Positions 1 to 7,145 of a DNA stretch of 9,072 bases are shown here, piece by piece. Source of the stretch: DASPKS01 sp035628035. Lineage in GTDB: Bacteria; Bacteroidota; Rhodothermia; Rhodothermales; Rubricoccaceae. The DNA is taken from positions 1 to 9,072 of the forward strand of contig DASPKS010000128.1 in NCBI GenBank assembly GCA_035628035.1, read 5' to 3'. A program made the position numbers and the translations under genes. Under the pieces are notes generated by a model. It was not told the origin of the DNA, made no database searches, and saw nothing but the letters and a program-made list of their open reading frames with translations. How positions within the stretch are numbered: the first letter of the stretch is position 1; each line of letters opens with the position of its first letter.

Positions 1-2272
1 AACCACGTACCTGTGCTTGGTGGGTAGAAGCCAGCAATTCGCGAATGGCGTCGAAGGCCTTGATATAGGTGACGGGGTTCGACCGGGGGCTCTTCCCGAT
101 AGGGGACTGGTCCACCATCTCGACCGCTTCAATAAGGTGGGATCCTGTGATTCCGTCATGCATGCCCACTTTTTCGTCGGTCTCCTCGCCTTTAAGCCGC
201 TTAAGCCCTAGGAAGAGGGTGTCATGTACGAGCGTTGACTTCCCAGAGCCAGAGACACCCGTTACCACCGTTAGTACATCGAGCGGGAAGCGAACATCCA
301 CGCGCTTTAGGTTGTTGGCGCGAGCACAAGTCACCTCAATCGTTCGCTCGGGATTCCTCGGTCGCCGGGACGGCGGAAGGGGGATCCTTTGACGTCCAGA
401 GAGATAGGCCCCCGTTAAAGAACGCTGATCCTGTAATATTTCTTCAAATGATCCTTGGAATATGAGGTGTCCTCCATTGATCCCGCTACCGGGTCCAATG
501 TCTATGATCTGATCTGCTCGCTTCATCATCTGTGCGTCGTGCTCGACGACGAGCACCGTGTTACCTAGGTCGCGCAGCCCCTCGAGAATGGCTATGAGAC
601 GGTCATTGTCCCGAGGATGGAGGCCGACCGTCGGCTCATCGAGGACGTAGAGGCTACCCACGAGGCTGGACCCGAGGCTCGTAGCGAGGTTGATCCGTTG
701 CATCTCACCCCCGGAGAGGGTGGAAGCCAGCCGGTCAAGGGAGAGATAGTCGAGGCCGACCTCAACGAGGTACCGGAGGCGTTTCCGGACCTCCTCAAGC
801 ACGCGCCCAGCGACAGCAAGCTGGTGCGGGGTCCACTCCATCCGGTCGAAGAGGTCGCGGGCGTCGGCGGTTGTCAACTCCCCGATCTCACCGATGTGAA
901 GCCAGGTGGCTGGTCCATCAACCTGCGGAGCAGGGATCCGGACATAAAGCGCCTCCGGCCTGAGGCGATACCCGTCGCATGCCGGGCAACGGGTATAACC
1001 CCGGAAGCGAGCGGCGTAAATGCGGTAGTGCATCTTGTACGCCTTGCCTTCGAGGAACCGGAAGAACCCGCTGATCCCCACGTAGTCGCCGTCGCCACTC
1101 CATACGAGCTGACGATGCGCCTCCGGAAGCCGGTGCCACGGGGCGTCAATATCGATCCCAGCGCGCGCGGCCATACGGATGAGGTCGCGTTGGTACTTGC
1201 TCCACTGCTCGGTCCTAAAGGGGGCTACCGCGCCTTGCCGGAGGGATAGGTCAGGGTTGGGAATGACGAGGTCCTCGTCTACGCCGGGTACGCGGCCAAA
1301 CCCCTGACACGCGGGGCACGCCCCAAGTGGGGAGTTAAACGAGAAAAGCTGAGGGGTAGGCTCCTCGAACACCAAGCCGTCCCGCTCGAAGTGGGCTGAG
1401 AAGTCAAACCGGCGGAAGGGACCCTCACGCGGGACCGTAACGGCGATGGCCCGCTCGCCCCCCTCGCGAAAAGCCTGCTCGACCGAATCCGCAATGCGCG
1501 CGGTTGCAGCGTCATCCATGGGCCGGGCCACCAGGCGGTCTACAAGCACCAGGAGTCGGTCCGGAGGCGGCTTGACGGCGTCGGGGCTTGTTTCATTGAG
1601 GTCGAGCACGTCTGGGAGGGCCCCTTTCGCCGCCTGGGCGTCCGTGGGGAGCACGACGAGGCGGGAGAACCCGCGCCCCCGCAACGCCTCCAGTTCCTCG
1701 ATCTTCTTCCGGCCCTTATGGATGGGGAAGGGGAAGGCAAGGAAAAACCGCTCCCCGTCGGACAGCTCGCGCTGCAGGGTCTCCGCGACAGTCCGCGGGG
1801 AGTCCTTCGTGACGGGCAGCCCGGAGACGGGGGAAATCGTCGTCCCCACGCGTGCGAAGAGGAGCCGGAGGTAGTCGTAGATCTCCGTCTGCGTGGCGAC
1901 GGTACTCCGGGGGTTCCGCGTAGCCGTCTGCTGCTCAATGGCGATGGCCGGCGCGAGCCCCGTGATGAGGTCCACGTCCGGCTTGTCCATCCGCTCCAAG
2001 AACTGCCGCGCGTATGCGCTCAGGCTCTCGACGTACCGCCGCTGCCCCTCGGCGTAGATCGTGTCGAAGACCAAGCTCGACTTGCCGGATCCGGAAGGGC
2101 CCGTGACCACGACGAGCTTTCGCTTCGGGATTGTGAGGTCGAGGTTCTTGAGGTTGTGCTGGCGAGCCCCCTTGATGACTAGGTCCTGCCCGGTGAAGCG
2201 GCGGGCGGCCTCGGCGTGACCGTTGGAGGTGCCGTTCGAGGCCGCAGCACGGGCCTTCTTCGTCTTCGACAT
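1..2272 (-). CDS. uvrA: UvrABC excinuclease subunit A (UvrA), 3' end beyond window
   Basis: UvrA is the damage-recognition ATPase of nucleotide excision repair; it loads UvrB at lesions. The minus-strand frame is open for 757 codons without a stop and runs off the left edge (family length is about 940). Visible in order: first Walker A GPSGSGKSS with Lys64, the YAEGQRRYVESLSAYARQF block, a UvrB-binding-type insert (about residues 140-270), CPAC at 319-322, CPAC at 429-432, ABC signature LSGGE at 519-523, Walker B YVLDEP with Asp545/Glu546, and second Walker A GVSGSGKST with Lys678. The cysteine pair expected just before FSFN is absent: residues 294-299 read HFERDG. The start at 2272 is the only ATG/GTG/TTG between the in-frame upstream stop (near 2348) and the conserved N-terminus; no clear ribosome binding site precedes it. 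GC content is well below that of the neighbouring genes, with TTA, CTA, TCA and ATA codons near the 3' part. Confidence 0.97.
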   Translation of the reverse strand, partial: MSKTKKARAAASNGTSNGHAEAARRFTGQDLVIKGARQHNLKNLDLTIPKRKLVVVTGPSGSGKSSLVFDTIYAEGQRRYVESLSAYARQFLERMDKPDVDLITGLAPAIAIEQQTATRNPRSTVATQTEIYDYLRLLFARVGTTISPVSGLPVTKDSPRTVAETLQRELSDGERFFLAFPFPIHKGRKKIEELEALRGRGFSRLVVLPTDAQAAKGALPDVLDLNETSPDAVKPPPDRLLVLVDRLVARPMDDAATARIADSVEQAFREGGERAIAVTVPREGPFRRFDFSAHFERDGLVFEEPTPQLFSFNSPLGACPACQGFGRVPGVDEDLVIPNPDLSLRQGAVAPFRTEQWSKYQRDLIRMAARAGIDIDAPWHRLPEAHRQLVWSGDGDYVGISGFFRFLEGKAYKMHYRIYAARFRGYTRCPACDGYRLRPEALYVRIPAPQVDGPATWLHIGEIGELTTADARDLFDRMEWTPHQLAVAGRVLEEVRKRLRYLVEVGLDYLSLDRLASTLSGGEMQRINLATSLGSSLVGSLYVLDEPTVGLHPRDNDRLIAILEGLRDLGNTVLVVEHDAQMMKRADQIIDIGPGSGINGGHLIFQGSFEEILQDQRSLTGAYLSGRQRIPLPPSRRPRNPERTIEVTCARANNLKRVDVRFPLDVLTVVTGVSGSGKSTLVHDTLFLGLKRLKGEETDEKVGMHDGITGSHLIEAVEMVDQSPIGKSPRSNPVTYIKAFDAIRELLASTHQAQVRG

Positions 2273-2400
2273 GGGTGCAACAAGCGGAATAGAGGCCGAA
2301 CGCGCGAGCTTCAGCGAAGATGCGGTGCCTAGGGTGAAAGCAGCACGTCAGCGGCGACGATCCCTGCCGCTCGCGCAACTGGGCGGGAGGGCCCTGGTCT

Positions 2401-2610
2401 GGTTGATGGCTTCCGTGCGTCGGTTAGTCGCTTCCGTGCGTTGGTCGGCGGTTTTGGGGCGCCGGTCAGCCGCTTCAGCGCATTGGTCAGCTCCATTCGG
2501 ATGCCGGCTGGCCGTTTCCGGGCGCCGGTCGGCGGTTCTTGGACGTGGGTTATCCACATTCGGATGAGGGTCGGTCGTTTCCGAGGGGCGGGCCGCGAGT
2601 TCCGGCACGC
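2401..2610. repeat. Degenerate 21-bp tandem repeat array, about ten units
   Basis: Units start at 2401, 2422, 2443, 2464, 2485, 2506, 2527, 2548, 2569 and, weakly, 2590, with no spacing errors. Every unit begins with GG (GGT in eight of ten). Column 15 is G in all ten, column 12 is T in nine, and columns 6, 11 and 19 match the consensus in eight. Units 1 and 2 agree at 17 of 21 positions and units 3 and 7 at 16 of 21. Units 5-6 and 8-9 agree at 30 of 42, which hints at a later 63-bp duplication. The consensus is roughly GGTCGGC, then CGCTTCC, then GGGCGCC. The period equals two turns of B-DNA and also seven codons. Function is unknown; it may be a regulatory array, a decayed minisatellite or a decayed heptapeptide-coding region. 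Confidence 0.85.
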
Positions 2611-2666
2611 CGCTTTCCCCACTCAGGATCGGGCGGAGACGAACCCAGACGGTGCCACGCATTTCG

Positions 2667-2674
2667 TAGGCTTG
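2667..2674 (+). promoter_or_regulatory. Candidate -7 promoter element of the BatA-like gene
   Basis: TAGGCTTG fits the Bacteroidota -7 consensus TAnnTTTG at five of six fixed positions and lies 36 bases before the ATG at 2710. It is followed by CGCGCG, as is the CTTG motif upstream of the CBS gene. No matching -33 element is visible, so this is a weak call. Confidence 0.25.
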
Positions 2675-2709
2675 CGCGCGCCCGGAGCGGTCTCGCACGT
2701 TCCTCCTCC

Positions 2710-4815
2710 ATGACGTTCCTCAACCCGCTCGTCCTCCTCGGCCTCGCGGCGGCGGCGATCCCCGTTCTCATCCACCTCTTCAACTTCCGCCGGCCGAAGC
2801 GGGTGGATTTCTCCTCGCTCGCGTTCCTCCGCGAGCTGGAGAAGACGGCCATGCGGCGGATGCGCATCCGGCAGTGGCTCCTGCTGGTTCTCCGCACGCT
2901 CGCCATCGCGTGCCTCGTCCTCGCCTTCGCACGGCCGACGTGGACGACGGCCTGGGAAGGCGCCTTCGGTGCGCGGGCGCCGTCCTCCATCGTGCTCGTC
3001 GTCGACAACTCGCTCTCGATGACGCTCCGCGATGCGCAGGGGGCATACCTCGATCAGGCGAAGGCGCTCGCCGCCGCGCTTGCAGAAGCCACCCCTTCGG
3101 GAGACGAGCTGGCCGTGCTCCCCACGGCCGCCCTGCCCGACGCCCCCGCGCCTGCCCTCGGCGGGCCGTCGCTGACGCTCGACCGGCTCGCAACCCTCGA
3201 AACCGCTTCGGGCGCGGAGCCCACGACGGCGGCGCTGGCCCGTGCGGGCGGCCTGCTCGAAGCGGCGACGAACCCCCTCCGCGAGATTTTTTTGTTTTCC
3301 GACCTCCAAGCAGCCACGCTCGCGGACTCGGGATTGACCCCATTGCCGGAAGGCACGCGCGTGACGCTCTTCCCGCTGGGCACGCGCGACCAGGCCAACA
3401 CGGCCATCGCCGACGTGCGCGTGGAGAGCCGGATCGTCGAGGCGGGACAGCCCGTGCGCGTGGCCGCCACGCTCGTCCGCTACGGCAACGACGCGGAGGG
3501 CGTGGCGGCGAGCCTGTTCGTCGAGGGGGAGCGCGTGGCGCAGACAGCCACCGACCTCCGCGCGGGGCGGCCCACGACGGTGCGATTCACGTTCACCCCT
3601 CGGCGACGGGGCTGGCTGCGCGGGGAGGTCCGCCTGGAGCCCGACGCTGCTGAGTGGGACGACCGCCGCTTCGTCGCGCTCCACGTGCCCGAGGCGCGGC
3701 GCGTGCTCGTCGTGCGCGGCACCAGCATGCGGGCCGACTACGTCACCCTCGCCCTCGGCCTCGTCGCCGAGCGCGGCACGCTCGACGTGACGGAGGTGGA
3801 TGAAACCCAGCTCGGCGCGGCTGGTATCGATGCCTTCGACGCCGTCGTGCTCGTCGGGCCGGTGGACCTCGCGGAGGGCGAGCGTGCCGCGCTCGCGCGC
3901 TACGTGCAGGCCGGCGGCGGCGTCCTCCTCTTCCCCTCCGAGCGCCCGCAGACGGCCGACTACGACGCGCTCTTCCTCGCCCTCGGCGGCGGGCGGCTGG
4001 CCGGCTTCGTCGGGGCGCCGGGCGGCCCGTCCCTGGGCGGCTTCGCCGGCGCCGATCTTGAGCACCCGCTCTTCGATGGCCTCTTCGAAGGCGACGCCCG
4101 CACGCTCGAAGAGCCGGAGGTGAGCTACGCCGCGCAGTATGCTCCCGGCGGCGGCGACGAGACGACGCTCGTCCGCCTCGCAGGCGGCGGGCCATTCCTC
4201 CAGGAGGTCCGCAGCGGCCAGGGCACGCTGCTCTTCATGGCCGTCGCGCCGGACGAGCGGTGGAGCGACTTCCCTGTGCGCGGGCTGTTCGTTCCCCTTC
4301 TCTTCCGCGCCGTCACCTACCTCGCCGCCGACGCGCCCGGCGCCGACGCCGCCCTCATCGTGCGGCAGGCCGGCACGCTCCGCGTGGGCAACGTGGCCGA
4401 GACGATGCCCCTCCGCCTCATCGGGCCCGGCGGCGACGAGCGCATCCCCGCGCAGCGGACCGTGCCGGGCGGCGTGCTGTTGGAGGTAGACGAGACCGTC
4501 ACGCGCCCCGGCGTCTACGACGTGATGCAGGGCATGCGGCTGCTCCGCCGCGTCGCGTTCAACCTCGACCCCCGCGAATCCGACCTCACGCGGCTCTCGG
4601 CGGATGAGGCGCGCGAGCGGCTCGAAGAAGCCACCGGCGCCGAGGTGCGCGTGCTCGATGCAACGGGCGGCGCCGGGCTGGCCGCGGCCGGGCAGCTTCG
4701 GAGCGAGCGCGGGGGGACGGAGCTGTGGAACGTCTTCCTCGCCCTCGCGCTGGGCTTCCTCGTCGCTGAGATGCTCGTGGCGATGCGGTGGCAGCCGGAG
4801 CCGGTGTCCGTCTGA
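2710..4815 (+). CDS. BatA-domain, VWA-type membrane protein with glutamine-amidotransferase-like middle domain
   Basis: This 701-residue protein begins with the hallmark BatA N-terminal region: a hydrophobic segment at residues 3-24, a conserved basic stretch (NFRRPKRVDFSSLAFL), and a second membrane segment at about 56-76. A von Willebrand factor A domain follows, with an intact metal site: DxSxS at Asp99/Ser101/Ser103, Thr172/Thr173 and Asp198. Residues about 329-445 look like a class I glutamine-amidotransferase-like alpha/beta fold used as a binding module. A last membrane helix lies at about 673-693. In Bacteroidota such proteins sit in the cell envelope; BatA relatives are linked to stress or aerotolerance operons, but the substrate is unknown. 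The frame is open upstream to 2539, but the 57 extra residues come from the repeat array and do not resemble the family, so ATG 2710 is chosen. BatB-E and MoxR partners are not adjacent. A T7-G-T4 tract sits at 3287-3298. Confidence 0.9.
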   Translation: MTFLNPLVLLGLAAAAIPVLIHLFNFRRPKRVDFSSLAFLRELEKTAMRRMRIRQWLLLVLRTLAIACLVLAFARPTWTTAWEGAFGARAPSSIVLVVDNSLSMTLRDAQGAYLDQAKALAAALAEATPSGDELAVLPTAALPDAPAPALGGPSLTLDRLATLETASGAEPTTAALARAGGLLEAATNPLREIFLFSDLQAATLADSGLTPLPEGTRVTLFPLGTRDQANTAIADVRVESRIVEAGQPVRVAATLVRYGNDAEGVAASLFVEGERVAQTATDLRAGRPTTVRFTFTPRRRGWLRGEVRLEPDAAEWDDRRFVALHVPEARRVLVVRGTSMRADYVTLALGLVAERGTLDVTEVDETQLGAAGIDAFDAVVLVGPVDLAEGERAALARYVQAGGGVLLFPSERPQTADYDALFLALGGGRLAGFVGAPGGPSLGGFAGADLEHPLFDGLFEGDARTLEEPEVSYAAQYAPGGGDETTLVRLAGGGPFLQEVRSGQGTLLFMAVAPDERWSDFPVRGLFVPLLFRAVTYLAADAPGADAALIVRQAGTLRVGNVAETMPLRLIGPGGDERIPAQRTVPGGVLLEVDETVTRPGVYDVMQGMRLLRRVAFNLDPRESDLTRLSADEARERLEEATGAEVRVLDATGGAGLAAAGQLRSERGGTELWNVFLALALGFLVAEMLVAMRWQPEPVSV

Positions 4816-4835
4816 TGGCCTCGTCAGGGCATTTC

Positions 4836-4843
4836 TGATTTTG
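4836..4843 (+). promoter_or_regulatory. Candidate -7 promoter element of hflX
   Basis: TGATTTTG matches TAnnTTTG at five of six fixed positions. It lies in the 84-base gap between the BatA-like gene and hflX, followed by GCGG. No -33 element is evident. Read-through from the upstream gene is an equally good explanation for hflX expression. Confidence 0.22.
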
Positions 4844-4847
4844 CGGA

Positions 4848-4869
4848 TGTTCACGCCCCAGGGGCAACA
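4848..4869 (+). other. Small interrupted hairpin before hflX
   Basis: TGTT pairs with AACA on the outside and GCCC with GGGC on the inside, separated by a three-base bulge and closed by a three-base loop. No T-run follows, so it is a poor intrinsic terminator. It ends about 30 bases before the hflX start and could be a weak end signal for the preceding gene, a leader structure, or chance in GC-rich DNA. Confidence 0.2.
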
Positions 4870-4899
4870 CGGCTAAACTGGTCCCGTTGAACCCCTCCG

Positions 4900-6339
4900 G
4901 TGCAACGCCGGCCGTTGTCTCACCTCCCTCACCCCCTGTTGAACGAACGCTCCGCCGCCTCAAACGGCACCCCGAACGCCACCGGGAAGTCCACCCGGGA
5001 AGTGGCCCTCCTCGTCGGCGTCCAGACGCCTGGCACCTCGGCCGACGACCTCCGCGAGAGCCTCGACGAGCTCGCCCTACTGGCCGACACGGCCGGTGCC
5101 GACGTGGCCGACCGTGTCACGCAGGCCCTCGCCCACCCCGCCGCCGCTACCTATGTCGGCAAAGGGAAGGTGGAGGAGATCCGGCAGCTCGTCGAGCGGA
5201 AGAAGGTCGACATCGTTCTCTTCGACGACGACCTCTCGCCCGTCCAGCAGCGCAACCTCGAGAAGGCGCTGAAGGTGAAGCTGCTCGACCGCTCCGGGCT
5301 CATCCTCGACATCTTCGCCCGCCGCGCGCGCAGCGCCACCGCTAAGGCGCAGGTGGAGCTGGCCCAGCTCGACTACCTCCGCTCCCGCCTCACGCGGCAG
5401 TGGACCCACCTCGAGCGCCAGAAGGGCGGCATCGGGATGCGCGGGCCCGGCGAGACGCAGATCGAGACCGACCGCCGCCTCATCGGCCGGCGCATGGCCG
5501 TCCTCCGCGACCAGCTTATGCGGATCGACCGCCAGCGGACGACACAGCGGAAGGGCCGCGACGAGCTCGCGCGCGTCGCACTCGTCGGCTATACCAACGC
5601 CGGCAAGAGCACCCTCATGAACGCGCTCGCCGACGCGGGCGTGTTCGCCGAGAACCGCCTCTTCGCCACGCTCGACGCCACGACGCGGCTCGTCCATCTC
5701 GCCCCGAACAAGCCCGCCCTCCTCTCCGACACCGTCGGGTTCATCCGGAAGCTCCCGCACCAGCTCGTGGAGAGCTTCAAGAGCACGCTCGACGAGGTTC
5801 GCGAGGCCGACCTCCTCCTCCACGTCGTCGACGCGAGCCACCAGCACTTCGAGGACCACATGGGCGTCGTGCGCGAGACGCTCCGCGAGCTGGGCGCGCT
5901 GGAGAAGCCGACCCTCGTCGTCTTCAACAAGGTGGACGCCGTCGCCGACCGCACTGCCCTTGCCGCGGTCCGCCAGGAGTACGCCCCCGCCGTCATGGTA
6001 TCGGCCCTCCGCGGGATCGGGCTCGACGACCTCCGACGCCAGCTCCTCACCCTCGTCGAGGCCGACTACGTGGAGCGCGAGGCGCTGCTGCCGCTCACCG
6101 AGGCGAAGAGCCGCGCGCACGTCCACCGCGTCGCCGAGGTCCTCGGCGAAGACCTCGTGCAGGCCGAGGGGTACGACCCCGAGCCGATCCCGGCCGTGCG
6201 CCTCCGCTACCGCGCTTCCGCCCGGAATGCACCCGACCTCGAGCGGATGCTCGCACGGTTTGCGCACCTCCGCGCGCTGCCCGAGCCGCCCGGCGGCGAT
6301 GGGGCGGTCCCGACGGCCGCCATCGAGGGGCGAAAGTGA
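4900..6339 (+). CDS. hflX: Ribosome-splitting GTPase HflX
   Basis: HflX is a translational GTPase-like protein that binds and splits stalled 70S ribosomes, notably after heat stress. The 479-residue product (E. coli HflX has 426) has the HflX N-terminal domain with YVGKGKVEEI and VDIVLFDDDLSPVQQRNLE, a coiled linker ending in the family signature GPGETQ at 182-187, then the G domain: G1 GYTNAGKST (230-238), G3 DTVGF (277-281), G4 NKVD (343-346), G5 SAL (368-370). A C-terminal extension follows residue 380. No in-frame ATG precedes the conserved core, and an in-frame TGA at 4888 limits the start. GTG 4900 is used here, but TTG at 4915 or 4939 is possible; GTG 5002 would cut the first conserved strand. 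No Shine-Dalgarno sequence helps the choice. Identity is certain; the start is not. Confidence 0.95.
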   Translation: MQRRPLSHLPHPLLNERSAASNGTPNATGKSTREVALLVGVQTPGTSADDLRESLDELALLADTAGADVADRVTQALAHPAAATYVGKGKVEEIRQLVERKKVDIVLFDDDLSPVQQRNLEKALKVKLLDRSGLILDIFARRARSATAKAQVELAQLDYLRSRLTRQWTHLERQKGGIGMRGPGETQIETDRRLIGRRMAVLRDQLMRIDRQRTTQRKGRDELARVALVGYTNAGKSTLMNALADAGVFAENRLFATLDATTRLVHLAPNKPALLSDTVGFIRKLPHQLVESFKSTLDEVREADLLLHVVDASHQHFEDHMGVVRETLRELGALEKPTLVVFNKVDAVADRTALAAVRQEYAPAVMVSALRGIGLDDLRRQLLTLVEADYVEREALLPLTEAKSRAHVHRVAEVLGEDLVQAEGYDPEPIPAVRLRYRASARNAPDLERMLARFAHLRALPEPPGGDGAVPTAAIEGRK

Positions 6340-6430
6340 ACCCTCGCGGGTCGTTTGCGCGTCCGGAGGTCCGAACGGTTCGACAGGCCCGGCCAGCCGT
6401 CGCGCTCGGGACGCGAATGGCGTTACGTGG

Positions 6431-6441
6431 TACGTTCCTTG
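6431..6441 (+). promoter_or_regulatory. Candidate promoter element of the CBS-domain gene
   Basis: TACGTTCCTTG, followed by CGCGG, lies 46 bases before the ATG at 6487 within a 147-base gap. The CTTGCGCG string is shared with the motif before the BatA-like gene (2671-2678). The TA-to-TTG spacing is longer than the Bacteroidota consensus, so support is weak. Confidence 0.2.
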
Positions 6442-6486
6442 CGCGGTATTCTACGTGACGAGACGGCGCTCCGCCGCCCTCCTTCG

Positions 6487-7143
6487 ATGACCGTCCAGAA
6501 GCTCCTCGATACAACCCACCTGCCCCTGTCCGCCGGCGACACCGCCGGGCAGGCCCTGGTGCGGCTGCGCGACGAGGACACGCAGCACCTCCCCGTCGTG
6601 GACGTGAGTGGGCGGCTGATCGGGCTGGTCTCGGAGGAGGCCCTGGAGGCCCAGGTCGACCCCTCGCTCCCGCTGGTCGGGCTCGTCTCGGGGGACCCGG
6701 TCTCCGTTGCGCCCGACACCCACGTGTTCGACGCGGCGCACCAGATGCACCAGCACGCCCTCAGCGTGCTCCCGGTCGTCGATGTGACGCAGCAGTACCT
6801 CGGCCTCGTCGAGCGGCAGACGCTGTTCGGGCAGCTCGCGCACATGCTCGCCACCGAGGAGCCCGGCGCCATCGTTGTCCTCGACATCCCGCGCCGCGAT
6901 TACTCGCTCGGCCGGCTCGTCCACCTCGTCGAGCAGAACGACGTCCGCATCCTCTCGATTGCGACGGAGGACGACCACGCGGCCGGCGTCGTCCGCGTCA
7001 CGCTCAAGCTGAACGTGACCGACACCGCCCGCGTGCGCCACCTCATGGAGCACTACGACTACCGCATCACGGCCGTCTTCGACGAGTCGGACAGCGACAT
7101 GCAGTCGCGGATCGAGGCGTTCCTGCGGTACCTGGAGGTCTGA
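6487..7143 (+). CDS. CBS-pair protein with C-terminal ACT-like domain
   Basis: The 218-residue soluble protein has two CBS motifs: about residues 5-55, with HLPVVD at 34-39 and GRLIGLVSEE, and about 68-118, with VLPVVD at 94-99 and YLGLVERQ. CBS pairs usually bind adenine nucleotides or related ligands and act as sensors. Residues about 127-200 (starting GAIVVLDIPRRDYSLG) form a plausible ACT-like unit, giving the layout of AcuB-like proteins; no catalytic domain is present, so a regulatory role is likely but the partner is unknown. The start is ATG 6487. The frame is open back to 6355, but that extension is arginine-rich, lacks conserved features and overlaps the intergenic region after hflX. 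The small unknown gene follows after 61 bases and may be partly co-transcribed. Confidence 0.88.
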   Translation: MTVQKLLDTTHLPLSAGDTAGQALVRLRDEDTQHLPVVDVSGRLIGLVSEEALEAQVDPSLPLVGLVSGDPVSVAPDTHVFDAAHQMHQHALSVLPVVDVTQQYLGLVERQTLFGQLAHMLATEEPGAIVVLDIPRRDYSLGRLVHLVEQNDVRILSIATEDDHAAGVVRVTLKLNVTDTARVRHLMEHYDYRITAVFDESDSDMQSRIEAFLRYLEV

Positions 7144-7145
7144 GG

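Larger units (their letters stand above)
2273..2709. other. Divergent intergenic region between uvrA and the BatA-like gene
   Basis: This 437-base region lies between two outward-pointing genes, so it must carry both promoters. Positions 2273-2400 are the uvrA leader, where I see no convincing promoter or operator. Positions 2401-2610 are a degenerate 21-bp tandem array. Positions 2611-2709 are the leader of the BatA-like gene, with a weak promoter-like motif at 2667-2674. Several frames on both strands stay open across the array because the unit length is a multiple of three; none has a family-like protein or a good start. Confidence 0.8.

Noticed and set aside
2281..2291. Promoter-like TATTCCGCTTG on the minus strand before uvrA
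   Set aside because: It lies only about 9-10 bases from the ATG, which leaves almost no leader, and has no second element.
2401..2610. CRISPR array
   Set aside because: Units are contiguous and degenerate with no constant repeat plus unique spacer pattern, and no cas genes are present.
2539..2709. Extended N-terminus for the BatA-like protein
   Set aside because: The added 57 residues derive from the repeat array and leader; BatA-family proteins begin at the hydrophobic segment encoded from 2710.
2623..4854. Minus-strand open frame of 743 codons opposite the BatA-like gene
   Set aside because: It is an antisense shadow caused by GC-rich third positions; its translation is low-complexity (Glu, Arg, Gly, Ala, His) with no family features, while the plus strand encodes a clear protein.
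5077..6267. Minus-strand open frame of 396 codons opposite hflX
   Set aside because: It mirrors the conserved HflX codons and has no independent protein character.
6340..6351. Four-base-pair hairpin (ACCC/GGGT) directly after hflX as terminator
   Set aside because: Stem too short and no T-run; such structures are common by chance at this GC content.
6355..6486. Extended N-terminus for the CBS protein
   Set aside because: It is arginine-rich without conserved features, lies where a promoter is expected, and begins at a non-ATG codon.
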